A DNA stretch of 64,000 nucleotides from Pediococcus inopinatus (GCF_002982135.1 NZ_CP019981.1:1798001-1862000); one strand, 5' to 3'; counted from the stretch's first letter, positions 17,447-26,619 are shown. Made by a program: numbers and translations. The notes: generated by a model not told the origin, from the letters alone.

Positions 17447-20017
17447 TTATCCATTTAAGCTACCTCGGCGGTTTTTGTTAAACAAGAAGCCACCCAAGGC
17501 TACTAATATAAAACCAACGAGAATAACTATAAAGTTTCCAATTCCACCTGTTACAGGCATTGTAGGCTCAGTTAAATGATTATTAAATACGACTGAAGTT
17601 GAGCTAGCGCTGATATTTTCAAAATCAATTGTGATTTCTTTTTTGTCTTCAGCATCATTTTCATCATGTTTAACTGTTGTTTTGTATCCATCTGCGTCAA
17701 TTTCAGTAATTGTGACCTTTGCATTCTCTGGCAGTTCCTTAATTGTGGCAGTTTGGTCGGCTTCTAATTCGATTGAAGAAGTTGAGTTCCCTTCTTCATC
17801 AAATTCAATGGTTTGTTCTGTACCACCGTCAATTGAGTATTTATAACTACCCGCTTCTTTTGGATCAATACTCAAATTAAATTTGAATTTAGTGCCGCTT
17901 GGAACATTACCAGTCACTGTTTTTTTAATTTTAAGATCTTTAGTTTCTGGTTCTTCTTCGTCAAATTTATTTGTGTAGTTAACAATATGGCTCTTACCGG
18001 TCTCTTCAGTTCCCATTTCAATTTGCCCAGTTTGTGTGCCACTAATTAAACCCTCTTCGCCTGCGATATCAATGCTCGTTTCTGCCCCATGCGCTTGTGT
18101 TTCATTAATGGAAAATTTAGATCCATTTGGTACGGTTAATGAAACATGCTCTCCATGCTTCAAACTAATTTCTTCTGATTTACCATCCTTAAAGTTAAGG
18201 TCAACTTCCTCGCTTGAACCATTAATTCTTATTTTGAGAGAACCTGTAAAGGTCTCATCATCTAAACGTGTAATAACAAACTTGAAGTCTTTATTTTTGT
18301 CCTCGTCGCTACCATCAACTGTTTTTTGGACAACTAATTGGGTAGTTTCTGGTTCAGGATCTACTGGTTTAGTTGGGTTGTACGTCCAAGAATGCGTTTC
18401 AGCAGATGACCCTGTATAGGTATCAGCAACAATTGTTCCATTAAAGTCAGTTGTACTTGTAACTTTCTGGGTCGGTGCCAATATGGATCCAAAGAACCTA
18501 CTACCAACAAGTGTGATGTCCTTAAATTCTTCTGGAATTACCCACAAAATTGAATACTTAAATTCATTTCCTCCACTTTCAGGATCGGCACCAACATCAT
18601 CACCATCAACAGTTATTTTCATATGAGCAGCACCCAGTGTGCCTTCGCTATTTGGCGATGCAATAAAGATGACATTTTGATCATTTCGTAATTTAATGTC
18701 CAATTCTTTACCAGCTATTTGTGAATTATTGACCTTAATAACAAATGTATTTTGTATCAATTCATTCTCAAAATTTAACACTACCCGATTATCATCATTT
18801 GTCGTCAAATAACGAGTGTCATTAAAGTCAATTGCATACGGTGTTCGAACTAGGTCATCTCTTGTCGCATCTAATTGACTTAAAGTACTCGTGACATCAA
18901 TCCAATTTTCATTAATTGCAGCTCCAGTTGGATTACTTGACTCGCTACCGTCACTGGTATGATATCTAATTAATGATGTTCCCAATGGTCCACCAGTCAA
19001 ACAAGTTCCACTATCATTTTCATCCGGTACTAAACTATGACTATTACCAAAAACACCGGTTCTAAAACTAATTTCATTTTTTGAGCCATCATAATTCTTT
19101 ACATAACTAGTTTCTTGCCAATGCTCATCACGTTTCTCATTACCAATACCAGAAGTATTGGTTAAGGAATTAACCGCAATGTTTCCACTAGTATGGGCAT
19201 GCCCACCAGCCACAAAATTTTCTGCAAAAATATGGAAGTTCGCTGCAACACCCAATGGATTACCAGTCCGGTCAGGCAAAGTTGGCAAATCAATGTTTTC
19301 GATTGCTTTAGCAGCCTTTCCTGCAATACTTTCAGTATCGGCGTCCGCATCCGCATCATCCTCTGATTCATTGTTTTCACTACTCTCAGTATTTGCTTTG
19401 GAAGATGTTTCAGATTCTTTGTCAGTCGCTGTACTTTCCTCTGATTCAACCTTTTCATTTTCAACAGGAGCTAAAAACGAAAGAGATCCAAATTTGATGG
19501 TCTCTGTCAAACCACTAAATTTCATTTCCATATTGGCTTTAGAATCTTCGGTAATCGTTTGAACTTCAAGTGGAAGTGTCACTTCATAATCAAATACCTG
19601 ATCATCTTCAATATTCTCAAAATCTGCTTCATTCCACTTCAACATGTAACTATTAAGACTTGATTCATACTGAAAAGTCATTGTCGGCGCTTTTACAAAG
19701 GTCCCGTTAACAACCTCTGGCGTAATTTGTTGTGCACTACTTGCTATCTTTAAACTATCTGACCCAAGCAATTGTAAAACTGTACTATCGTTTTCACGAG
19801 CCTGCTTTCCAGTCATCTTCAAGTGAAACTTGGCGTTCGCTTGCTTGTCTGCATCAACCTCCTCTAGTTTTTCGCCATTTTCGTTTGTCAGTTCTGTCTC
19901 CGTGATCTTAAATTGATCGTCTTTGTCTTCCTCAGCAAAGGCTCCCGTAGCAGGGTATCCTATCCCGAAGAGTAACAGACAGATCATTAAAACCGAGTAA
20001 ACTTTTCTCATGGTCAT
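17447..20017 (-). CDS. Large surface adhesin, probable pilus tip protein
   Basis: An 856-residue exported protein. It has a signal peptide (1-28), an N-terminal beta-rich region, an acidic low-complexity linker (about 190-230, including DADADAD), then a choice-of-anchor-A-like adhesion domain beginning GNPLGVAANFHIFAENF (from about 252). Two related Ig-like repeats follow (about 560-690 and 693-815; QKTVDG and KKTVTG starts). The sorting signal is MPVTG rather than LPXTG, then a helix and NKNRRG. ATG 20017 is chosen because AGGAGG lies 9 nt upstream. It is first in the operon adhesin-pilin-srtC-srtA. The ligand is unknown. Confidence 0.85.
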   Translation of the reverse strand: MTMRKVYSVLMICLLLFGIGYPATGAFAEEDKDDQFKITETELTNENGEKLEEVDADKQANAKFHLKMTGKQARENDSTVLQLLGSDSLKIASSAQQITPEVVNGTFVKAPTMTFQYESSLNSYMLKWNEADFENIEDDQVFDYEVTLPLEVQTITEDSKANMEMKFSGLTETIKFGSLSFLAPVENEKVESEESTATDKESETSSKANTESSENNESEDDADADADTESIAGKAAKAIENIDLPTLPDRTGNPLGVAANFHIFAENFVAGGHAHTSGNIAVNSLTNTSGIGNEKRDEHWQETSYVKNYDGSKNEISFRTGVFGNSHSLVPDENDSGTCLTGGPLGTSLIRYHTSDGSESSNPTGAAINENWIDVTSTLSQLDATRDDLVRTPYAIDFNDTRYLTTNDDNRVVLNFENELIQNTFVIKVNNSQIAGKELDIKLRNDQNVIFIASPNSEGTLGAAHMKITVDGDDVGADPESGGNEFKYSILWVIPEEFKDITLVGSRFFGSILAPTQKVTSTTDFNGTIVADTYTGSSAETHSWTYNPTKPVDPEPETTQLVVQKTVDGSDEDKNKDFKFVITRLDDETFTGSLKIRINGSSEEVDLNFKDGKSEEISLKHGEHVSLTVPNGSKFSINETQAHGAETSIDIAGEEGLISGTQTGQIEMGTEETGKSHIVNYTNKFDEEEPETKDLKIKKTVTGNVPSGTKFKFNLSIDPKEAGSYKYSIDGGTEQTIEFDEEGNSTSSIELEADQTATIKELPENAKVTITEIDADGYKTTVKHDENDAEDKKEITIDFENISASSTSVVFNNHLTEPTMPVTGGIGNFIVILVGFILVALGGFLFNKNRRGSLNG

Positions 20018-20108
20018 ACCGTTATTCCTCCTATACTGCGTCAATTGCAGCTCACTATCGTATCTATCTTATCGGAATCATAATATGGCTTTTATCTAGA
20101 TTGGAATC

Positions 20109-20138
20109 AATATACTCATGTTTTTCTTATGGTTTCAA
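20109..20138 (-). promoter_or_regulatory. Possible pilus operon promoter
   Basis: Minus-strand TTGAAA (20133-20138), 18-nt spacer, TATATT (20109-20114), about 90 nt before the adhesin start. The surrounding AT-rich sequence makes chance matches likely. Confidence 0.35.
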
Positions 20139-20214
20139 TAATAATATAGTTAAGCATATAATCTTGAAAAATAACTATATTTAATAACCACTCTAAAATT
20201 GAGTTCTTGGAATT

Positions 20215-20270
20215 AAAAAATCCCCTGACAGTTAATAAGCAAACTTTCACTTATCAACCACCAGGGGATT
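20215..20270 (-). terminator. Terminator after nupC
   Basis: AATCCCCTG and CAGGGGATT form the stem base, with an inner GTTGATAAG/CTTATTAAC pair; six T follow on the minus strand (20215-20220). Confidence 0.9.
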
Positions 20271-20295
20271 GAACTATTTATTTAATTTTTCGATT

Positions 20296-21576
20296 CTACC
20301 AGCTAAACAGCCCAACCACGCCGGCTGACATTAGCGAGACTAACACACCGGATAACAGCATGTAGCCCACGTTTTTAGAGATCACATCATTCTTCTTACG
20401 ATCAACAATTCCTTTAAACGCACCGATAATCATCCCGGTCGTTGAAAGGTTTGCGAAAGAAGTTAAGAAAACAGTTAGCATCGCCTTGAAATGAGGCGCA
20501 TACGTATCAACAACAGGAGAAACTTTTCCCATAACGACAAATTCGTTGGTAACCAGCTTGGTTCCCATGAATTGGGCAAATTTGAAGGCCGTTGGGACAT
20601 CTAACCCTAAAAGCCAAGCAAATGGGAACATGATCACTCCTAAAATATTTTCCAAAGTTAACCATGGGAAAATTAATTGTAATCCTTCATCAATTAACTT
20701 AGCTAAGGCCACGAATGCAATAACGTTCGCTAAAATAATTAGCACTAATTTACCAGCACCTAAAATAGAATCTCCCAAGAATGAGAAAAATGGTTCTTTC
20801 TTGGGTTTCATATCTTCTTTAACTTGTGCTTCTGCTAAGTCTTCAGAGCCACTCGTATCGGTAGTTTGATTATTTTCTTCAACTTGTGAACTTCCACCGA
20901 TTTTGGCAATGGTATCCTCTTCCGGCGTTACAGTCACGGGATTTAAAATGATTGTGACAATAATTGCATTCACAATATTAATTGGAACTGCGGCGATCAC
21001 GTACTCACCGGGCATCATCTGCATGTAGGCTCCCAAAATCGAAGCTGTCACACAACTCATTGACATCATGGCAATCGTTACCAGGCGTTGAGCTTTCATT
21101 TGTTTCAATTGTAAACTCGAAACAGCAAGTGCTTCGGTATTTCCAAGAAACATCATTTCAACAGCGAAAAATGATTCGAATTTTGGTTGGCGCGTAACAA
21201 ATGCCAAACCACGACCTACCCATTTAATTAACCAAGGTAGGAACCCAATATAAGTCAAAATATCGAATAATGGCACAATCATCAAAATGGGTAATAACGA
21301 ACTTGTCACAAAGTCCATTTGTTTGACGTCCACCCAACTCGCTAAAGCAAAACCAATTCCTGAATACGAAATTTGCACCATCCAATTAAACGCATTGGCA
21401 GCTGCTTTAACACCGTCAATTCCGATCGAGAAGCCCGTTAAAAACCAGGCCAAGAAGACGTTAATCACTAACATCGTGATCACTGAACGCCAATCAACAT
21501 GTTTCTTATCTTTGGAGAACAAAAACGCGACACCGATAAAAACAAGAATTCCAATAATATTAATGAGTAAGTACAT
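20296..21576 (-). CDS. nupC: Concentrative nucleoside transporter (NupC/CNT family)
   Basis: A 426-residue membrane protein importing nucleosides by ion symport. It has about ten to twelve helices. Family marks are the FFAVEMMFLGNTEALAVSS segment (usual GqtEaplvi-type loop) and MGTKLVTNEFVVMG near the C-terminus. A hydrophilic loop (about 220-270, EEDTIAKIGGSSQ) splits the two halves. ATG 21576 has GGGAG about 10 nt upstream; a start 12 codons further out lacks a site. It has a good promoter and an upstream palindrome, and stands alone between terminators. Confidence 0.92.
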   Translation of the reverse strand: MYLLINIIGILVFIGVAFLFSKDKKHVDWRSVITMLVINVFLAWFLTGFSIGIDGVKAAANAFNWMVQISYSGIGFALASWVDVKQMDFVTSSLLPILMIVPLFDILTYIGFLPWLIKWVGRGLAFVTRQPKFESFFAVEMMFLGNTEALAVSSLQLKQMKAQRLVTIAMMSMSCVTASILGAYMQMMPGEYVIAAVPINIVNAIIVTIILNPVTVTPEEDTIAKIGGSSQVEENNQTTDTSGSEDLAEAQVKEDMKPKKEPFFSFLGDSILGAGKLVLIILANVIAFVALAKLIDEGLQLIFPWLTLENILGVIMFPFAWLLGLDVPTAFKFAQFMGTKLVTNEFVVMGKVSPVVDTYAPHFKAMLTVFLTSFANLSTTGMIIGAFKGIVDRKKNDVISKNVGYMLLSGVLVSLMSAGVVGLFSW

Positions 21577-21630
21577 GTCTGCAAGCTCCCTCTTCCTATA
21601 TAATCCCCACAATTACAACAGTCTTTATAT

Positions 21631-21659
21631 AATATACAGATTAAGTGGCACGCTGTAAA
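21631..21659 (-). promoter_or_regulatory. nupC promoter
   Basis: Minus-strand TTTACA (21654-21659), 17-nt spacer, TATATT (21631-21636), 55 nt upstream of the start. The -35 box overlaps an arm of the palindrome at 21655-21699. Confidence 0.6.
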
Positions 21660-21699
21660 CAAGCAAATATCCGATAGGTCCCTTTTGACCTTGTTTACC
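21655..21699. promoter_or_regulatory. Palindrome overlapping the nupC -35 box
   Basis: GTAAACAAG (21655-21663) and CTTGTTTAC (21691-21699) are exact inverted arms; inside them AGGTC...GACCT form a second pair. It may be an operator pair for a nucleoside-responsive repressor, or an upstream hairpin. Confidence 0.55.
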
Positions 21700-21710
21700 C
21701 ATCTAAAACA

Positions 21711-21734
21711 AAAAAGCTTTCAGCCTGAAAGTTG
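21711..21734 (-). terminator. Terminator after the helicase gene
   Basis: CTTTCAG / CTGAAAG hairpin with six T after it on the minus strand (21711-21716). Confidence 0.65.
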
Positions 21735-21825
21735 ACTGAAACGTAGTGGCAATATTTCACTACTCGGTCATTTTCATTCTGAAAACTATTCAAAAATTTA
21801 TGCTTCATATTTTCGAATTGATTTT

Positions 21826-24195
21826 TTACTCATTCAAATTTTGCCAAAATTCCTGAACATTTTTTGCCAACTGATCGATTGAATACACCCGCTGATAGTT
21901 TTGCCAGTGTCGTGGAAACAGCTGTGTATAGCGCTGACTGCTAAACCGGTTGTCCATCAAGAGTACGTTGCCGGCATCCTGATCACTACGAATCAAGCGT
22001 CCCGCCGCCTGCAGGACATGGTTCATCCCCGGTAGTTGATAAGCATACTCAAATCCTTTGCCATTTTTTTGGTCAAAGTAGTCTCGAATTAAATTGCGTT
22101 CATCACTCAATCCCGGCAAGCCAACACTCACAATTGCCACCCCAATCAAGTAATCACCCACCAAATCGATTCCTTCAGAAAAAATACCACCCAGCACACT
22201 AAAACCAATTAACGAATGCGGATAATTTTTCGCAAACGCATCGAGAAATTCTTGGCGGGCCTCTTCATTCATCTGATTGCTTTGCTCAATCACATTGAAT
22301 TGTTGATACTTTTGAAGAAAGGCGTCTTCAATTTGTGTCATGTATTTGTATGACGGGCAAAAAATAAGATAGTTTCCCTTTTTGGCATTCACCATTTCAA
22401 AGATGCTTGAAACAATGTTGGCCAAACTATTTTCTCGTTGTCGATAGGTTGTATTGACATATTGCGTAATCAAAATATTTTGCCGTTTTTCTATAAATGG
22501 CGAAGTTAGCTGTAACGTCAGTCCGTTTTCGGCGCATCCCAACGTTTCCTTAAAATAATCCATTGGTGATAACGTGGCCGAAAAGAAGACCACCCCACGC
22601 CCCATTTTTAATGACATGTCTAAGTACGGACTCGGATCCAAACACAACTCTTTCACGCTTACACTCTGGTCATCATTAATTGTCACAATCACGCGATAAC
22701 TTTCATCGTAGAAAGCTGAAATTTTGACGTACCTTAATAAGGTGAAATAAAAATCTAATATTTGGGAGGTAAAAGGGGTCGGCGCCTGTTTCGCCAACCA
22801 ATCTGACACAAAAGTATTGAACTTCTCTAACCCATGTCGAAACCCAGTCAACTCTTCAGTCGTTATTGCTTGGGTTTTGTGTTGTTCCGTCAAGGGAAGT
22901 TTTACTTGATCAAAAACCGTCTGAACTTTCTTTAACTGATTGGTAATTCCTTGAATATCTTCGTTTTTACTAGCCGTTTTGCCAGCTTTAATTAAATCAT
23001 CAGTTACCCGATCATCGACTTCGGCAGTATACATATCACGCGATCGCGACACTAAATTATGGGCTTCATCAACCAAGAAAAAATTAGAATCATCAGGTTG
23101 GGTGAAAAACCGTTGCAGATACACGATCGGATCAAACAGATAATTGTAGTCACAGATAATGACATCCACGAAGGTCGAAATATCTAGTGAAAACTCGAAC
23201 GGATCTAAAGTATGTTTCTTCGCATACTTTTCAATGGTTGGCCGCGTAATTTGATTTTCGTTTTCAAAAACGTCGCGAATGCCATCCTTCAAGCGATCGT
23301 AGTAGCCAATCATATATGGATTATCTTCTGGTGCAACGTCCACTTCTTCAGGAAAAATGATTTTATCTTTGGCCGTTAACGTAATACTTTTGATCTGCAA
23401 ACCCTTTTCCACCATCAATTGCAGCCCTTTTTCCGCAACACTACGGGTACTTTGTTTGGCGGTTAGATAAAATAAGCGATCACACAAATCTTCACCCATC
23501 GCTTTAATACTAGGAAATAAGGTTGAAATCGTCTTGCCCGTTCCCGTGGGTGCTTCAACAAATAACCGTTTCTTCAAGGCAACCGTCTTGTAGACCGCCA
23601 CCGCCAAATCTCGTTGGCCATTGCGATATTCGTCAAATGGGAAATCTAGGTCCTTGATACTTTGATTTCGCGTTTTCCGCCAATCACTGCGCATGACTAG
23701 CCAGCTGCTATACTCTTCAATTAAGCCGTCAAAGAATTTCTGAAGTTCTTCGTGTGTATAGGTGTGCTCTGTTTTGGTGATTTTGTCAGTTGTCCGTTGG
23801 TAATACGTTAGGCGTAAAGTAACTTCTGGCATATCCAAATCATGGGTCAAAATGGCTCCATAAACTTTGGCCTGACTCCAATAAAGGGTCAGTGTATTTT
23901 CTGATAAATCCTCGAAATCAGGATCCGACGTTTTAATTTCTTCGATTAAGAGTTGATCATCAGTTTGAATCACACCATCTGCGCGCCCATCAATCACATA
24001 GTCTTCGTCGGCCATGGAAACTGTCCGTTTCACGTAAACTTCTTTTTCATAGTTTTCGCCACCCGCCTTTTGAAGCTTCCGGTGAATTCGAGCTCCTTCT
24101 AAAGCCGTATTTTGACTATTACTCGAAGAATTCAGGTCACCAGCACGGAGAACAAACTCAACTAGTTCCCGAATACCTATTTTTTTAGCTGTCAT
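21826..24195 (-). CDS. Rad3/DinG-like DNA helicase with N-terminal nuclease-like domain, no Fe-S cysteines
   Basis: A 789-residue superfamily 2 helicase. The N-terminal 190 residues resemble a PD-(D/E)XK (Cas4-like) fold, with DGRADG and IEEIKTSD as the metal-binding region. The helicase core has Walker A APTGTGKT and the DEAH box VDEAHN; GRLIRSDQDAG is motif VI. In most relatives an Fe-S domain lies between motifs Ia and II, with the pattern DKxC...C..C...C. Here the aligned stretch reads TAKDKIIFPEEVDVAPEDNP and has no cysteine. ATG 24195 has AAAGGA upstream. It is likely a repair helicase. Confidence 0.85.
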   Translation of the reverse strand: MTAKKIGIRELVEFVLRAGDLNSSSNSQNTALEGARIHRKLQKAGGENYEKEVYVKRTVSMADEDYVIDGRADGVIQTDDQLLIEEIKTSDPDFEDLSENTLTLYWSQAKVYGAILTHDLDMPEVTLRLTYYQRTTDKITKTEHTYTHEELQKFFDGLIEEYSSWLVMRSDWRKTRNQSIKDLDFPFDEYRNGQRDLAVAVYKTVALKKRLFVEAPTGTGKTISTLFPSIKAMGEDLCDRLFYLTAKQSTRSVAEKGLQLMVEKGLQIKSITLTAKDKIIFPEEVDVAPEDNPYMIGYYDRLKDGIRDVFENENQITRPTIEKYAKKHTLDPFEFSLDISTFVDVIICDYNYLFDPIVYLQRFFTQPDDSNFFLVDEAHNLVSRSRDMYTAEVDDRVTDDLIKAGKTASKNEDIQGITNQLKKVQTVFDQVKLPLTEQHKTQAITTEELTGFRHGLEKFNTFVSDWLAKQAPTPFTSQILDFYFTLLRYVKISAFYDESYRVIVTINDDQSVSVKELCLDPSPYLDMSLKMGRGVVFFSATLSPMDYFKETLGCAENGLTLQLTSPFIEKRQNILITQYVNTTYRQRENSLANIVSSIFEMVNAKKGNYLIFCPSYKYMTQIEDAFLQKYQQFNVIEQSNQMNEEARQEFLDAFAKNYPHSLIGFSVLGGIFSEGIDLVGDYLIGVAIVSVGLPGLSDERNLIRDYFDQKNGKGFEYAYQLPGMNHVLQAAGRLIRSDQDAGNVLLMDNRFSSQRYTQLFPRHWQNYQRVYSIDQLAKNVQEFWQNLNE

Positions 24196-24318
24196 CCGTG
24201 CCGTCCTTTCTTTACATTTAGTAATATCTCGACTTACTTTTAAAACAGTTTTGTTAACTTTCCGTAATATAAGCTTGTTATGATTATTAAATTCGGTCAA
24301 ATAATTAAGGGAGTACTT

Positions 24319-24927
24319 ATGAAAATTAAATCTGCATTACCTATTTTACTATTCTTTACCACATTTTTGGCGATCTTCTTCGGTCAATCTACAATTTCGG
24401 CGGACAGCATTAAGCCAATTCAAGGAATTCAGACAACTGTCAACCACAAAGACTGTTTGGCTTCGCTTAGTATTCCTAAGAAAACTCAACAAATCAAAGC
24501 TGACTCCAAACCAGAAGTGTCTGAAACCAGCACCAAAAAAGCAACTAAAAGCTACAGTACTTTGATCAACTTAGCGCGCAAACAACTTGGCAAGAACTAT
24601 GTTTGGGGAGCTGTTGGCCCAGACACATTTGATTGCTCTGGCTTAACCCAATACCTCTTTGATAATGCCTACAATAAAACATTACCAAGAACGGCCGCAG
24701 CTCAATATGCCGCTTTTGATCATGTTTCTCATGATAACGTTAAACCTGGAGACCTTGTTTTCTTCAGTTATAACGGTGGCGCTTCAATTGATCATGTGGG
24801 GATTGTCGTTTCTGGTGATAACCAAATGATTGATGCGCAAGACCGTGGCGTAATCAAAGAAAGCTACATGGCATCTTATTGGAAACCTTACATTGCTGGC
24901 TATGCGCATGTGATGGATCTTAAGTAA
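24319..24927 (+). CDS. Secreted NlpC/P60 peptidoglycan hydrolase
   Basis: A 202-residue exported endopeptidase that cuts peptidoglycan stem peptides. It has a signal peptide (1-28, cut near ISA-DS), a short Lys/Ser-rich linker, then the NlpC/P60 domain (about 80-202) with catalytic Cys106 in DCSGL and His159 in IDHVGIV. The third polar position lies in IDAQDRG, where relatives often have His. There are no SH3 or LysM anchoring repeats, so it is short for the class. ATG 24319 has AAGGGAG 5 nt upstream. It is monocistronic with its own terminator. Confidence 0.9.
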   Translation: MKIKSALPILLFFTTFLAIFFGQSTISADSIKPIQGIQTTVNHKDCLASLSIPKKTQQIKADSKPEVSETSTKKATKSYSTLINLARKQLGKNYVWGAVGPDTFDCSGLTQYLFDNAYNKTLPRTAAAQYAAFDHVSHDNVKPGDLVFFSYNGGASIDHVGIVVSGDNQMIDAQDRGVIKESYMASYWKPYIAGYAHVMDLK

Positions 24928-24950
24928 TTTAAAACGACACTTAAAAACTA

Positions 24951-24992
24951 AAACGACTTTTGCAGGATTTCATGCAAGAGTCGTTTTTTTCG
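24951..24992 (+). terminator. Terminator after the NlpC/P60 gene
   Basis: AAACGAC..TTGCA and TGCAA.GTCGTTT arms (24951-24964 with 24972-24986), then seven T. Confidence 0.9.
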
Positions 24993-25033
24993 ATTAAAAA
25001 GCTGATTCCCGTAATAACATGGGATCCGCTGTG

Positions 25034-25041
25034 AAATTATT
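25034..25041. repeat. 8-bp target site duplication, left of ISL3 copy 1
   Basis: AAATTATT, repeated exactly at 26477-26484 on the other side of the element. Confidence 0.95.
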
Positions 25042-26476
25042 GGGTCTACACTTTCTGGTATTGGTGAATAACTGATACCAGTTTTTATTTTGAAAATTAA
25101 AAGGACATCTGTCCTCTTTGTGCTACGATTTAATCGCCAAACAAAATCGAAAAGAGGAAAAACAGATGTCCCTAACTAATTCTATTTTAAGCTTGTTTGA
25201 AATGACAGACCCAAATATAACCGTAACTGGTGTTACCAAGAAACGTTGCCCGAATGGACAACGAATTCATGTCGTTCACGCCAACCTTTCTTATCAGCTT
25301 GTGAAATGTCCCCATTGTGGCCATAAAAGTCTAATTAAAAACGGTACCCACGTTAGTCATCTAAGGTTGGGAACCTTATCAGGCGGACGTTATGAAATGC
25401 AGCTAAGACGACAAAGATATCAATGCCAACATTGTTTAAAAACCTGTGGAGCTAAAACTAACCTCGTTAGACGTAATGAAACTTTTACCCACAATGTTAA
25501 ACATCAGGTCATTGTGCTAGCTCGTGACATGCTGACCAGTAAAGAAATCGCTAAAATTTGTGGCATTTCACCAAGTAGTGTTCAACGTATTTTAAATGCA
25601 AATATTCACTTGGCTTACCGTGTTAAGCAACTTCCGCCAAATCTTTGTTTCGATGAATTTCGTTCCTGTAATCATCTAATGTCCTTTAACTGTTGCGATG
25701 CCGTTAGTCATCGCCGCATTGTGACCCTCAAAGATCGTCTCAGTAAGGATATCATTGATTACTTTGAAGCTCGTTATTCAGTTCAAGAACGTGCGAAAGT
25801 TCAAACAATTACTATTGATATGAACGCCGAATATGCTAGCTTTATTCATCGTTTATTCCCGAATGCTGTCACGATTATTGACCGTTTCCACATTATTCAG
25901 CTTGCTGGTCGTGCACTAGACAATGAACGTACATGTATTATCCGTACTTTTCAAGATAAGCATTCACGCATTTACCGCATCCTTAAATCTCAATGGCGTT
26001 TATTTCATTTGGCAGAAGAGAAAATCAATGACACTAAGCTTATCTATTTACGAGGCATTAACGAGTATATGACCCAACAGAACGCCATCGACCTTGCCTT
26101 AGATGAATTTCCAGAATTCAAAACTGTGTATCAAACTTATCAAGGCATTCTAACTGCTATCCACCAAAAGAATGCCACGGGATTTAAAAATTTGATTACC
26201 AACTACCAAGTAGCTGGTAATCAAATGGACGTCACCATTTCAACCTTCGTTAAGAACGGCTCAGCAGTGCTCAACAGTTGTCGTTATCCGTATTCTAACG
26301 GTCCTATTGAAGGACTTAATCGCAAAATCAAGGTATTAAAGCGTAGCTGTTTTGGTTTTCGAAATATTCATAACTTCTTCATTCGTATCAGTTTAATTCA
26401 TGAGTAAACAAAAAGCACATTCACCGAAGTGAACATGCCTTCAAAAATCTCTACCAATACAGTTTGACAGAGACCC
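25042..26476 (+). mobile_element. ISL3-family insertion sequence, copy 1 (1435 bp)
   Basis: The ends start GGGTCT and end AGACCC; the terminal inverted repeats are imperfect but share GGGTCT and TGGTATTGGT/TGTATTGGTA about 16-25 nt in. It is flanked by an exact 8-bp duplication, as expected for ISL3. It is nearly identical to copy 2 at 59873-61307, with the same length, so both moved recently. Confidence 0.96.
25166..26407 (+). CDS. ISL3-family transposase, copy 1
   Basis: A 413-residue transposase. The N-terminal zinc finger has CPHCGHKS and CQHCLKTC; a helix-turn-helix follows (TSKEIAKICGISPSSVQRI). The DDE catalytic domain has Asp in FDEFRS, Asp in TIDMNAEY and Glu in GPIEGLNRKIK. ATG 25166 has AAGAGGA upstream. 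Compared with copy 2 it carries GAK for RAK after CLKTC and NATGF for DATEF near the C-terminus. The gene is intact and probably active. Confidence 0.96.
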   Translation: MSLTNSILSLFEMTDPNITVTGVTKKRCPNGQRIHVVHANLSYQLVKCPHCGHKSLIKNGTHVSHLRLGTLSGGRYEMQLRRQRYQCQHCLKTCGAKTNLVRRNETFTHNVKHQVIVLARDMLTSKEIAKICGISPSSVQRILNANIHLAYRVKQLPPNLCFDEFRSCNHLMSFNCCDAVSHRRIVTLKDRLSKDIIDYFEARYSVQERAKVQTITIDMNAEYASFIHRLFPNAVTIIDRFHIIQLAGRALDNERTCIIRTFQDKHSRIYRILKSQWRLFHLAEEKINDTKLIYLRGINEYMTQQNAIDLALDEFPEFKTVYQTYQGILTAIHQKNATGFKNLITNYQVAGNQMDVTISTFVKNGSAVLNSCRYPYSNGPIEGLNRKIKVLKRSCFGFRNIHNFFIRISLIHE

Positions 26477-26484
26477 AAATTATT
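26477..26484. repeat. 8-bp target site duplication, right of ISL3 copy 1
   Basis: AAATTATT, matching 25034-25041. Confidence 0.95.
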
Positions 26485-26619
26485 GTATGTGTTTTAGCAT
26501 TTACAATAAGACCAAGATTTGAGCCAACAAGTTATCTCAAATTTGCGTCCACAGCGTTCCAGCCCAATTTTTATGGAGGAAATCAGCTTTTTAAACTATT
26601 TAGCTATTCAATTCTAATC

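Larger units (their letters stand above)
24994..26594. repeat. Palindromic element interrupted by ISL3 copy 1
   Basis: TTAAAAAGCTGATT (24994-25007) is the exact reverse complement of 26581-26594, and CGCTGTG (25027-25033) that of 26550-26556. Without the IS and one target copy the element is about 160 bp, with the insertion point just inside the inner arm. The remaining non-coding sequence at 26485-26619 shows nothing else I can name. Confidence 0.6.

Noticed and set aside
17631..19562. Plus-strand reading frames over the adhesin gene
   Set aside because: They mirror the codon pattern of the minus-strand Ser/Asp/Glu-rich adhesin, lack ribosome sites, and encode low-complexity sequence.
24027..24044. 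parS-like GTTTCACGTAAAC
   Set aside because: One base short of the palindrome and inside the helicase coding sequence.
25042..26476. Composite transposon bounded by the two ISL3 copies
   Set aside because: Each copy has its own perfect 8-bp duplication, so they inserted separately; the 33 kb between them is ordinary chromosome.
26520..26595. A second T-box leader near ISL3 copy 1
   Set aside because: A short stretch (CTGGAACGCTGTGG on the minus strand) resembles the stem I base of the true T-box, but there is no T-box motif, and no downstream gene in that direction.
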